A program made the position numbers and the translations under genes. A stretch of DNA of 64,000 nucleotides. Source: Burkholderiaceae bacterium (lineage in GTDB: Bacteria; Pseudomonadota; Gammaproteobacteria; Burkholderiales; Burkholderiaceae_C). How positions within the stretch are numbered: position 1 is the first letter of the stretch; each line of letters begins with the position of its first letter. The DNA lies in contig JAFEHU010000067.1 of assembly GCA_017848435.1 (NCBI GenBank), positions 1-64,000 of the forward strand, given 5' to 3'. The notes below the pieces were generated by a model. The model was not told the origin of the DNA. It did no database searches and saw only the letters and a list, made by a program, of their open reading frames with translations. Shown in pieces: positions 1 through 7,231 of the stretch.

Positions 1-692
1 GTGGGGGTCAGTGCGGCCGGGCGGGCCAGCAGGGGAAGCAGGCTGTCGGTGGCCCAGGCGGTGCACCAGCAGAGCCAGCCGGTCCACAGCGTGTGGCTCA
101 TGAAGTGGGCGCCGCGCAGCTGCTGGGCCACACCCAGCACCAGGCCGGCGGCCAGCGCACCGGCCAGCCAGCGCCTTGCCAGCGCGGGCGAGGCCTGGCG
201 GAAGGCGAAATAGCCGCCCACAAACGCAAAACCGGAGGACGCGTGCCCGGCCGGGAAGCAGCGGCCACCGCCACCGTCGGCCACGCCAAAGCCGGTCCAG
301 TGCAGGGTGTAGCGGGCCACGCCGCCAAAGTTGGTCAGGTCCCAGGGGCAGCTGGTGGCGCTGAACGACTTCAGCGTGCTGATGACCACCACCGAGACCA
401 GTGCCGTCACCACCAGCTGCACCCGGCGCTGGGGCGTGATGCCGCCAAACCAGCCCACGGGCCACCAGACCGCCAGGCTCAGGGCCAGCAACAGCAGCCA
501 GGAGGCGATGCGGCCGCCCTCGTGCAGCACGCTGGTCAGCAGCCAGTGGTCGCGCAGCGGGAAACCGGCGGTGTCGGCCATCTGGTTGGCCAGCCACAGG
601 TCCAGACCGGAGAAGTCCCAGGCCAGCAGCAGGCCAAACGCCAACACGGTGGCGGCGCCCAGGCGCCAAGGGTCAGAAGAGGGGGTGTGCAT
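1..692 (-). CDS. PAP2-family phosphatase, lipid A phosphatase-like (3' end outside window)
   Basis: The minus-strand frame opens with ATG at 692 and stays open to the window edge, giving 230 residues without a stop. Several hydrophobic segments suggest an integral inner-membrane protein. The three PAP2 signatures are present in order: KSFSATSCPWDL near residue 108, GRCFPAGHASSG near 145-156, and RGAHFMSHTLW near 190-200. The second and third supply the catalytic histidines expected for phosphatidic-acid-phosphatase enzymes. The CPWD form of motif 1 is typical of PAP2 proteins linked to lipid A or phosphoethanolamine modification, as I recall the family. The gene diverges from a PmrAB-like two-component operon across a PmrA-type box, which fits envelope remodelling. 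Substrate is inferred; a C55-PP or other lipid phosphatase is possible. Confidence 0.85.
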   Translation of the reverse strand, partial: MHTPSSDPWRLGAATVLAFGLLLAWDFSGLDLWLANQMADTAGFPLRDHWLLTSVLHEGGRIASWLLLLALSLAVWWPVGWFGGITPQRRVQLVVTALVSVVVISTLKSFSATSCPWDLTNFGGVARYTLHWTGFGVADGGGGRCFPAGHASSGFAFVGGYFAFRQASPALARRWLAGALAAGLVLGVAQQLRGAHFMSHTLWTGWLCWCTAWATDSLLPLLARPAALTP

Positions 693-716
693 GGGTGCCG
701 AGCATCGGGCCGATGC

Positions 717-747
717 CTTAAGGCATTCTTAAGTGCGCATTCTTGAG
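717..747. promoter_or_regulatory. PmrA/QseB-like direct-repeat operator
   Basis: CTTAAG at 717-722 and CTTAAG at 728-733 are separated by five bases, the spacing and half-site of a PmrA-type box. A third degenerate half-site, CTTGAG, lies at 742-747, and GCATTCTTAAG/GCATTCTTGAG repeat with a 14-base period. The site sits between the divergent phosphatase start (692) and the response-regulator start (770), so it could control both. Binding by the adjacent regulator is inferred. Confidence 0.6.
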
Positions 748-769
748 CGCTACAGCGCACAATCTGGCC

Positions 770-1456
770 ATGCGAGTACTGGTGGTGGAAGACGATGCGG
801 GCATTGCCGTGGGCTTGGGCGCCAACCTGCGCCAGCAGGGCTGGGCGGTGGACTGTGTGGACAGCGTGGCCCAGGCCTGGTCGGCGCTGTGCGCCGAGCC
901 GTTCGACGTGGTGCTGCTCGACCTGGGCCTGCGCGACGGCGACGGTGGCGAGGTGCTGCGCCGCCTGCGCCAGAACACCGGCAGCCGCCTGCCGGCGCCC
1001 GCCACGCCAGTGCTGATCATGACCGCGCGCGACCAGGTGGCCTCGCGCATTGCCGGGCTCGACATGGGCGCCGACGACTACGTCACCAAACCCTTTGACA
1101 TGGCCGAGCTGGCCGCCCGCATGCGCGCGCTGCGCCGCCGCGCGGAGGGGCGGGCGCAACCGCTGTTGCGGCACGGGCCGCTGGCGATTGACCCAGCCGC
1201 CCGCAGCGTGACGCTGGACGGCGTGCCGGTCGAGCTGTCGGGCCGGGAGTTTGGTGTGCTGCTGGCATTGCTGGAGGTCAGCCCCCGGGTGCTGTCGCGC
1301 CAGCAGATCGAGGCCAAGCTCTACAGCTGGGACAGCGTGCTCGGCAGCAACGCGGTGGAGGTGCATGTGCACCACCTGCGCAAGAAGCTGGGCGAGAACA
1401 CCATCCGCACGATGCGGGGGGTGGGTTACTTTATGGCGATCAAGGACACACCATGA
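770..1456 (+). CDS. OmpR-family response regulator (PmrA/QseB-like)
   Basis: This 228-residue protein has an N-terminal receiver domain and a C-terminal winged-helix DNA-binding domain. MRVLVVEDDAG contains the acidic pocket, the phospho-acceptor is Asp51 in VVLLDLGLRDGD, and the conserved Lys lies in DDYVTKPFD. The C-terminal half has the SGREFGVLLAL and VHVHHLRKKLG elements of OmpR-type trans_reg_C domains. A GTG at 743 would extend the frame, but the ATG at 770 begins exactly at the receiver consensus and leaves the CTTAAG repeats outside the gene. Its stop overlaps the kinase start by ATGA, so the two are translationally coupled. It probably responds to cation or envelope stress and controls the divergent phosphatase; that target is inferred. 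Confidence 0.93.
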   Translation: MRVLVVEDDAGIAVGLGANLRQQGWAVDCVDSVAQAWSALCAEPFDVVLLDLGLRDGDGGEVLRRLRQNTGSRLPAPATPVLIMTARDQVASRIAGLDMGADDYVTKPFDMAELAARMRALRRRAEGRAQPLLRHGPLAIDPAARSVTLDGVPVELSGREFGVLLALLEVSPRVLSRQQIEAKLYSWDSVLGSNAVEVHVHHLRKKLGENTIRTMRGVGYFMAIKDTP

Positions 1457-2823
1457 ATGCCATGTCACTCACCAACCACCTGCTGCGCTGGACCCTGGGC
1501 ACGCTCACCCTGGTGTGGGTCAGCTTCATTGTTGTCGCTTACCTGACCGGTGTGCACGAGTCCGAAGAACTGACCGATGGCCACCTGGCCAGCGTGGTGG
1601 CCCTGCTGGCCAGCCAGCGTGGTGCCCAGACGGCCACCTGGACCGAGTCCACCCGACTGCCCACCCGACCCGATCTGCGCAGCCACGACTACCAACAGTC
1701 GCTGAGCGTGTTCGTCTGGAACGCGGCCGGGCAGTTGCTCACCCGAACTGGCGATGCGCCGGTGCCGGCCTTTGACCCGGAAGAAGGTTTTGCCACGCTG
1801 GAACTGGGGCAGCCCGTGGTGGCCTGGCGCAGCTTTTCCCGTTGGGACAGTCCCGCCGGCAGCGAGCGCCGCAAGGTGATGGCCTTGCTGTCGCTGGAAG
1901 AACGCCATGAGCTGGCGCAGGACATTTCGGAAGAGATTGTGGTGCCTGGTTTCTTCCTGTTGCCGGTGGTCGCGCTGGTACTGGGCCTGGCGGTCCGCAA
2001 GGGCTTGCGCCCGCTGTACGACCTGTCGCGTGACGTGGATGCACTCGACCCACGCCATGCCATGCCTCTGCGCGACCTGCATCCGCATGAGGAATTCCGC
2101 GCCGTGGTGCGGTCGATCAACACCCTGGTCGAGCGGCAGCACAGCACGCTGGAGCGCGAGCGCCAGCTGGCCAGTGAACTGGCGCACGAACTGCGCACGC
2201 CACTGGCTTCGCTCGCGCTGCAGGCGCGCTCTCTGCGGACTGCCGGGGTGGATCCCGAAGGCCAAGCCATCGCACTGGCCCAGTTGGAGCAAGACGCCTT
2301 GCGTGCAGGCGAGGTGCTGTCGCACCTGCTGGTCCTGGCCCGGGCCAGCCGCACCGAGATGGCCGAGACCGTGCAGGCCATGGACCTCGACGCGCTGGCG
2401 CGCGAGGTGGTGGCCAGCTACGCGCAGGCTGCGGTGGACACTGGGCACGAACTGGCGCTGGTCAGCCCTGGGCCGTTCACCCTGCGGGGGCACCCGGTGT
2501 TGCTGGGCCTGGCGTTGCGCAATTTGGTGGAGAACGCCCTGCGGCACACGCCGGCGGGCAGCACAGTCGAGGTACAACTGGACCCTGTGGCTGGCTGGTG
2601 CCAGGTGGTGGACAACGGTCAGCGCACCACGGAAGCGAGGGGGGGCGCCGCCCCTGCGCCGGCCGAATGGGGCCTGGGGCTGGGCCTGGGGCACCGGGTG
2701 GTGGCCAAAATTGCGGCCATCCACAACGCCCGTTTCAGCCACGCGGTGCTGGCCGCACCGCAGTCGGGCTGGGCCGCCTACCGGCTGGCGTTTGAGGTGG
2801 ACGCCGCGCCGGCCGCGACCTGA
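1453..2823 (+). CDS. Sensor histidine kinase (PmrB/QseC-like)
   Basis: The product has 456 residues. Two membrane segments (about 12-33 and 165-183) bracket a periplasmic sensor region of roughly 130 residues. HAMP/DHp sequence follows, with the phospho-accepting His245 in SELAHELRTPLASLAL. The HATPase domain shows the N box (LRNLVENALRHTP), a D box reading VVDNGQ rather than the usual DxGxG, and a glycine-rich G box (WGLGLGLGHRVV). The segment between D and G boxes is short and Ala/Pro-rich, so the ATP lid is abbreviated, as in many QseC/PmrB proteins. It is the cognate kinase of the overlapping upstream response regulator. Confidence 0.92.
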   Translation: MNAMSLTNHLLRWTLGTLTLVWVSFIVVAYLTGVHESEELTDGHLASVVALLASQRGAQTATWTESTRLPTRPDLRSHDYQQSLSVFVWNAAGQLLTRTGDAPVPAFDPEEGFATLELGQPVVAWRSFSRWDSPAGSERRKVMALLSLEERHELAQDISEEIVVPGFFLLPVVALVLGLAVRKGLRPLYDLSRDVDALDPRHAMPLRDLHPHEEFRAVVRSINTLVERQHSTLERERQLASELAHELRTPLASLALQARSLRTAGVDPEGQAIALAQLEQDALRAGEVLSHLLVLARASRTEMAETVQAMDLDALAREVVASYAQAAVDTGHELALVSPGPFTLRGHPVLLGLALRNLVENALRHTPAGSTVEVQLDPVAGWCQVVDNGQRTTEARGGAAPAPAEWGLGLGLGHRVVAKIAAIHNARFSHAVLAAPQSGWAAYRLAFEVDAAPAAT

Positions 2824-2829
2824 CCGCGC

Positions 2830-3549
2830 TCAGCAGCCCAGCACGTCGGCCAGTGCCAGCAGGTCGCGGCAGTGCAGGTTGTTGCCGGGCTGGGGCGACA
2901 CGTCCTTGGGCTGGCTGGCACCAAACTCCAGCGGCCGTTCGATGTAGGCGGTTTGCAGGCCGCAGGCACGGGCGCCGGCCAGGTCGTCGTGGTGGGCGGC
3001 CACCAGCATCACGTCGGTGGGCGGCACGTCGAACACCTTGGCCACGCCCAGGTAGGTGGCCGGGTCGGGCTTGTAGGCGCGGAAAACTTCGGCCGAGAGC
3101 ACACAGTCCCACGGCAAACCGGCGCGCTTGGCCATGCGGGTCAACAGGCCGATGTTGCCGTTGGAGAGGGAACAAATGGTGAAGCGCTGTTTGAGCCGGG
3201 TGAGGCCGGCCACGCTGTCGGGCCAGGCGTCCAGCCGGTGCCAGACGCGGTTGAGGTCGTGGCGCTCGGCCTCGCTCAGGTGGGCCAGGCCGAAGGTGGG
3301 CAGGATGCCGTCGAGCACCCTGCGGTGCAGGTCGTCGATCAAGGTCCAGCCGAGTTCGCCGCTGGCGACGCGGGCCATGGCCGGTTTGTAGCCGGCGCGC
3401 CAGGCCAGCGCAAAGGCGTTACCGTCCACACCGGGGTGGCGTTCGGCCATCTCGCGCACGATGCTGCCGTGCCAGTCCACCACGGTGCCAAAAATGTCAA
3501 ACGCCAGCACCTGGGTGCTGGCGTGGGGGGTGTGAGCGGGTGTGGCCAT
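2830..3549 (-). CDS. Haloacid dehalogenase type II
   Basis: This 239-residue HAD-superfamily protein carries the nucleophile motif LAFDIFGTVVDW with Asp18, motif II Ser/Asn in ICSLSNGNIGLL, the Lys of motif III in FRAYKPDPATYL, and an acidic motif IV late in the chain. The type II haloacid dehalogenase subfamily (hydrolysis of S-2-haloacids to R-2-hydroxyacids) is suggested by the FDxFGTVVDW start and the helical cap region, residues about 25-100. The gene is monocistronic and convergent with the kinase gene, only 6 bases apart. Actual haloacid activity is inferred; other HAD phosphatases share the fold. Confidence 0.85.
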   Translation of the reverse strand: MATPAHTPHASTQVLAFDIFGTVVDWHGSIVREMAERHPGVDGNAFALAWRAGYKPAMARVASGELGWTLIDDLHRRVLDGILPTFGLAHLSEAERHDLNRVWHRLDAWPDSVAGLTRLKQRFTICSLSNGNIGLLTRMAKRAGLPWDCVLSAEVFRAYKPDPATYLGVAKVFDVPPTDVMLVAAHHDDLAGARACGLQTAYIERPLEFGASQPKDVSPQPGNNLHCRDLLALADVLGC

Positions 3550-3585
3550 GCCGACAGTCTAAGTCGGCAGGCATTCCAGGTCGTG

Positions 3586-4083
3586 TCAGCGCGCTGGCAG
3601 CACCAGGATCGGGCCGTTGGTTTGGGCCTCGAAGGTCACCACAGGCTCGCCAGCGGGGATCGCGACCGTTTCGGTTTCGCGCAGCACGCCACCCCCGGGC
3701 ACGCTGCCGCTGGCGCTGCCGTAGCCCAGCACGCGGGCGATACAGGCGGTCTGGGCGTCGCCGCTCAGGGGCTTGCAGCGCGCCACCGCGTTGGCCTGGA
3801 ACTGGCTGCCGTTGTTGTCCAGCTTGCCAGCGCGTTTGTCGGCGGCGGCGTTGGCGCTTTCGCGCAAGCAGGTGGTTTTGTCTTGTTGGGTGGCGCCGGT
3901 CAGGCAGGCGCTGCGTTCGCTCTGGGCGTTGCCGGAAGCGTCAATGCCGGTGATCACGCCGGTCTGGCCGTCGGGCCCGGCAATCACCTGTGCGGTGGCG
4001 GCACTCACCGCCAACAAGGCGGTCAGGCCAAAGGCCAGCAGGGCTTGGTGGCTGTGGTTCACGGTGTTGGATGGGGTGTTCAT
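3586..4083 (-). CDS. Secreted protein of unknown function
   Basis: The product has 165 residues. A Sec signal peptide spans about residues 12-32 (LLAFGLTALLAVSAATAQ), with likely cleavage after ATA or TAQ. The mature part has paired cysteines: ACLTG, TCLRES, CKPLSG and TACIARVLG, i.e. a low-complexity Ala/Gly-rich region with four Cys that could form two disulfides. The C-terminal stretch (RETETVAIPAGEPVVTFEAQ) looks like beta structure. I recognise no named family, although short periplasmic proteins of this look occur in Comamonadaceae. The chosen ATG directly precedes the signal peptide. A TGTCCTACA motif lies about 107 bases upstream, also found before the CsbD gene. Confidence 0.75.
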   Translation of the reverse strand: MNTPSNTVNHSHQALLAFGLTALLAVSAATAQVIAGPDGQTGVITGIDASGNAQSERSACLTGATQQDKTTCLRESANAAADKRAGKLDNNGSQFQANAVARCKPLSGDAQTACIARVLGYGSASGSVPGGGVLRETETVAIPAGEPVVTFEAQTNGPILVLPAR

Positions 4084-4190
4084 GGTGTGCCTCGTCAATT
4101 TGAAATCTGATGAGGCAAGTCTAGGAACGCGCGCCCTCGCCAACAGCCGGAGAACGCCGCCTGCGAGGGCTGGCGGGCAGCGCATGCGGG

Positions 4191-4199
4191 TGTAGGACA
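4191..4199 (-). promoter_or_regulatory. Shared upstream motif TGTCCTACA (copy 1)
   Basis: Read on the minus strand, CTGTCCTACA lies about 107 bases before the ATG of the secreted-protein gene. The same nine bases occur about 105 bases before the CsbD gene, and a longer match occurs before the zinc-peptidase gene. Function unknown; possibly part of a promoter. Confidence 0.3.
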
Positions 4200-4216
4200 G
4201 GGCCTTACACCCTCCG

Positions 4217-5047
4217 CTACATGGCCCAGATGCGGGGCTGGGTGGCGTCTTGCTGCCACAGGCCGCCACGCCAGGCGTTGCGCACCGCGCGCAGCAGCTG
4301 CAGCGCAGGCTCCACCACCGGCGCCAGCACCCGCACCACCACCACACGGGGGTTGGGTGCGGTGGCGCCGGCGCTTTTTTGCAGCGCGTGGTCCTGGATG
4401 GCCGTGCGGGCGAGGTCCAGCGCGGCGTCGCGCCGGGCGCGGGGCAGGTCGCTGCCGCAGGCGAGGTAGAGCATGGCGCAGCAGCGCTGGCCGGCGAGGC
4501 CCAGCGGGCTGTCCATCAGGCGGCGGTCGGTGGCGTCCAGCAGCCCACGTTCCAGCCAGTGGCCGGGCAGCTCGGTGTGCAGCCGCAGCTGGCCTTGCAC
4601 AAAGGGCTGGTCGGCATGCGGCAAGCCGAGGGCACAGATGTCCCAGCCGATCAGCTCGGCGCCGGGGGCCAGTTGCAGTTCGGTGCGGCTTTCGCCCAGG
4701 CAGCCGTTGTAGGCAATGGTTTCCAGCGGCAGCCATTCCAGCCGGGCGCCTTCGCTCAAGCGCAGCCGGTTGTGCTGCAGCGCGGGCTCGCCGAGCGAGC
4801 GGTAGAAGCGGCTGGCGCCCGGTGTGGTGATGAGCCCGTGTGCGCCGGGCGCCACCGTCACGTCCACGGTGAGGGTGTCGCCGCCCACCAGCCCGCCGGG
4901 CGGGTGCACCAGCACGTTGTGGCAGACCGCGTCGCCCTCGGGGTAGAGGCTTTGCAGAATGCGCAGCGGGCCTTCGTGCTGGAAGCGGGCCACGGTGCGG
5001 CCGGCTTGCAGGGTGTAGTCGAGTTGCAGCTTGGCTTGCCAGGGCAT
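4217..5047 (-). CDS. ureD: UreD-like urease accessory protein, without adjacent urease genes
   Basis: The 276-residue protein matches UreD (UreH), the scaffold that helps UreE/F/G load nickel into urease. Visible hallmarks are the GGLVGGDTLTVDVTV segment, TTPGASRFYRS, and the WLPLETIAYNG region. Length is normal for the family. The start is fixed by TGATG coupling with the upstream lipoprotein gene. What is odd is the context: no ureA, ureB, ureC, ureE, ureF or ureG occurs anywhere in this window, and the downstream neighbour is an unrelated secreted protein. Either the rest of the urease locus lies elsewhere, or this is a leftover or repurposed copy. Confidence 0.85.
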   Translation of the reverse strand: MPWQAKLQLDYTLQAGRTVARFQHEGPLRILQSLYPEGDAVCHNVLVHPPGGLVGGDTLTVDVTVAPGAHGLITTPGASRFYRSLGEPALQHNRLRLSEGARLEWLPLETIAYNGCLGESRTELQLAPGAELIGWDICALGLPHADQPFVQGQLRLHTELPGHWLERGLLDATDRRLMDSPLGLAGQRCCAMLYLACGSDLPRARRDAALDLARTAIQDHALQKSAGATAPNPRVVVVRVLAPVVEPALQLLRAVRNAWRGGLWQQDATQPRIWAM

Positions 5048-5799
5048 CAGGCGGCCACCAGTTCAAAACGCACCCAGTCTTCCACCTCGCGTTCGCGCCG
5101 TTCGCCCTGGCGCAGGTACTCACCGCTCCATTCGCGGCGCACCCAGAAGCCGAGCGCGGGGGCGAACCACAGCGTTTCGATGCGGGTGTTGCCGCGGCGC
5201 CAGCGTTCCGGGTGGTCGAACCAGATCTGGCGTTGCACCCGCAGCGCCAGGTACTCGCCCGCCGGTACGCGGATGCGTTCCCAGCCCAGCGCTTCGGTCC
5301 GCGTTTGCCAGCGCAGCGGGTGGTACTCGTCGTCCCGCTTGTAGACGCCCGACTCGTAAGGGCTGGTGCCCAGCTGCAGCCCGTCGGGCAGCCAGCGGCT
5401 GGGCGGGGTGAAGCGGTAGGCGGTGTCGTGGAACATCTCTTCTGCCACGTGGGTCAGGCTGGCGAGCACCAGCCGGCCGGTGCGCGCGTCGTTGTCGATG
5501 CGGTAGGTGTTGGAGGCGGGCAGGCGCACCGCCAGCGTGGCGGCCCCGCCAGGGGCGCTGGCCAGCACCTCGTACCGGGCGTTGCCGATCACCAGCCCGT
5601 TGTAGAGGTTGGTGGCGTTGAACGCCATCACCTGGCCCACACGCAGCCGTTGCACCGCCAGCGTGGCGGGGGGTGGCTCGAACACCGGTGCGGTGGCACA
5701 GCCGGGCAGCAGGGGCAGGGCGGTGGGCAGCGCGGCCAGGCTGGCCCAGCGGGCCGAACGCGCGAGCCAGGCGCGGCGGGTGGGGACTGATGGCGTCAT
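5047..5799 (-). CDS. Putative lipoprotein of unknown function, coupled to ureD
   Basis: The product has 250 residues. Its N-terminus combines a basic, twin-arginine-like stretch (TRRAWLARSARWASLAAL) with a lipobox, LLPGC, so it is probably an exported lipoprotein. The mature region is rich in beta-prone sequence, with motifs RVGQVMAFNATNLYNG, YEVLASA and WFDHPERWRRGNTRIETLWFAP. I do not recognise a named family. Its TGA overlaps the ureD ATG, so the two are co-translated, which may hint at a functional link. The start at 5799 places the signal sequence at the N-terminus; 61 bases separate it from the divergent glycerate kinase. Confidence 0.75.
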   Translation of the reverse strand: MTPSVPTRRAWLARSARWASLAALPTALPLLPGCATAPVFEPPPATLAVQRLRVGQVMAFNATNLYNGLVIGNARYEVLASAPGGAATLAVRLPASNTYRIDNDARTGRLVLASLTHVAEEMFHDTAYRFTPPSRWLPDGLQLGTSPYESGVYKRDDEYHPLRWQTRTEALGWERIRVPAGEYLALRVQRQIWFDHPERWRRGNTRIETLWFAPALGFWVRREWSGEYLRQGERREREVEDWVRFELVAA

Positions 5800-5860
5800 G
5801 GGTAAATGCTTTGTAGCACACGTGTCTCGCCAAAGCGGTGCGATTGGTCACAATGCCACC

Positions 5861-7195
5861 ATGCCTTTGCCCACCTTGTTGCCCGACGCCGCCACCGCCC
5901 CCGATTTTTTGCGCCACCTGTTCCACGTGGCAGTGCAACGGGCGCAACCTGCCCACTGCATGGCGGAACACGTGCGTGCGTTGGCCGCCCAACACACCGG
6001 CCGCACGCTGGTGCTGGGGGCCGGCAAGGCGGCGGGTGCGATGGCGCAGGCGCTGGAGCAGCAGTGGCCGGCCGACGCGCCACTGTCGGGCCTGGTGGTC
6101 ACCCGCTATGGGCACACGCCGCCCCGGCCTGCGGGCCTGGCACAGCGCATTGAGGTGGTGGAGGCCGCCCACCCGGTACCCGACGCGGCGGGCCTGGCGG
6201 CAGCGCAGCGCATGTTGGCCTTGGCGCATGGCCTCAGCCAAGACGACCTGGTGCTGTGCCTGATCTCCGGCGGTGGTTCGGCGCTGCTGACGCTGCCGGC
6301 CGACGGCCTGACGCTGGCCGACAAGCAGCGCATCAACCAGCAACTGCTGGCCAGCGGCGCCGGCATTGGCGAGATGAACTGTGTGCGCAAACACCTGTCG
6401 CAGATCAAGGGCGGGCGGCTGGCGGCGGCCTGTGCGCCCGCGCGGGTGGTGACGCTGGCCATCAGCGACGTGCCGGGCGACGACCCGTCCACCATCGCCA
6501 GCGGCCCCACCGTGGGCGACGCCACCACCTGTGCCGACGCGCTGGCGATTCTGCAGCGTTACCGCATTGCGCTGCCGCCTGCGGTGCACCAGGCGCTGGT
6601 AGACGGCGCGCTGGAAACCCCCCAACCCACCGACCCGGTGTTTGCCAGCCATGCGCTGCACCTGGTGGCCACGCCGCGCCAGTCGCTGGAAGCGGCGGCT
6701 TCAGCCGCGCGGGCGGCCGGCATCGCCGCGCATGTGCTGAGCGACGAGGTGGAGGGCGAGTCGCGCGAGGTGGGCAAGGTGCACGCGGCGCTGGCGCGTG
6801 CGGTCGCCTTGCACGGCCAACCGTTTGCCCGACCCTGTGTGCTGCTCAGCGGTGGTGAAACCACGGTGACCTTGCGGCCCCAACCCGCCGGTGCGGTGAA
6901 AGGGCGTGGCGGCCGCGCGGGCGAGTTCTGCCTTGGCCTGGCACAGGCGTTGCAAGGCCAGCCTGGCGTGTACGCGCTGGCGGCCGACACCGACGGCATT
7001 GACGGCGTGGAAGACAACGCGGGCGCCCGGCTTGGGCCCGACACGCTGGCACGCGCCCAGGCGCTGGGGCTGAAGGTGGACGACCACCTGGACCGCAACG
7101 ACGCCTACCGCTACTTCGCCGCGCTGGGCGACCTGGTCGTCACCGGGCCGACCCACACCAACGTCAATGACTTCCGTGCGCTCCTGATTTTGTAG
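5861..7195 (+). CDS. Glycerate 2-kinase (MOFRL family)
   Basis: The 444-residue product has the two-domain arrangement of GckA/TtuD-type glycerate kinases: an N-terminal DUF4147 Rossmann-like domain (VLGAGKAAGAMAQALE; LISGGGSALLTLPADG) and a C-terminal MOFRL domain (CVLLSGGETTVTLRP; RGGRAGEFCLGLA; DGIDG). These enzymes phosphorylate D-glycerate, generally to 2-phosphoglycerate, in glyoxylate/serine or tartrate metabolism, and were formerly named hydroxypyruvate reductase. The frame is open from 5609, but the ATG at 5861 begins the family-like sequence. It is divergent from the lipoprotein-ureD pair. Its stop codon abuts a dispersed repeat copy. Confidence 0.88.
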   Translation: MPLPTLLPDAATAPDFLRHLFHVAVQRAQPAHCMAEHVRALAAQHTGRTLVLGAGKAAGAMAQALEQQWPADAPLSGLVVTRYGHTPPRPAGLAQRIEVVEAAHPVPDAAGLAAAQRMLALAHGLSQDDLVLCLISGGGSALLTLPADGLTLADKQRINQQLLASGAGIGEMNCVRKHLSQIKGGRLAAACAPARVVTLAISDVPGDDPSTIASGPTVGDATTCADALAILQRYRIALPPAVHQALVDGALETPQPTDPVFASHALHLVATPRQSLEAAASAARAAGIAAHVLSDEVEGESREVGKVHAALARAVALHGQPFARPCVLLSGGETTVTLRPQPAGAVKGRGGRAGEFCLGLAQALQGQPGVYALAADTDGIDGVEDNAGARLGPDTLARAQALGLKVDDHLDRNDAYRYFAALGDLVVTGPTHTNVNDFRALLIL

Positions 7196-7205
7196 CTGTA
7201 CCGCA

Positions 7206-7223
7206 AGGTTTCACTAAGGCTGG
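7206..7223 (-). repeat. Dispersed repeat core, copy 1
   Basis: The minus strand reads CCAGCCTTAGTGAAACCT between the glycerate kinase stop and the creatininase-DUF924 start. The same core occurs at 16539, 36911 (minus) and 51575. In this copy CAGCTACA follows on the minus strand, matching the CAGCTAT tail seen in the 51.6 kb copy. Confidence 0.6.
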
Positions 7224-7231
7224 ATGCCGAA

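Noticed and set aside
743-769. Upstream GTG start for the response regulator
   Set aside because: It would place the start inside the CTTAAG operator repeats and add residues not seen in the receiver family; ATG 770 fits better.
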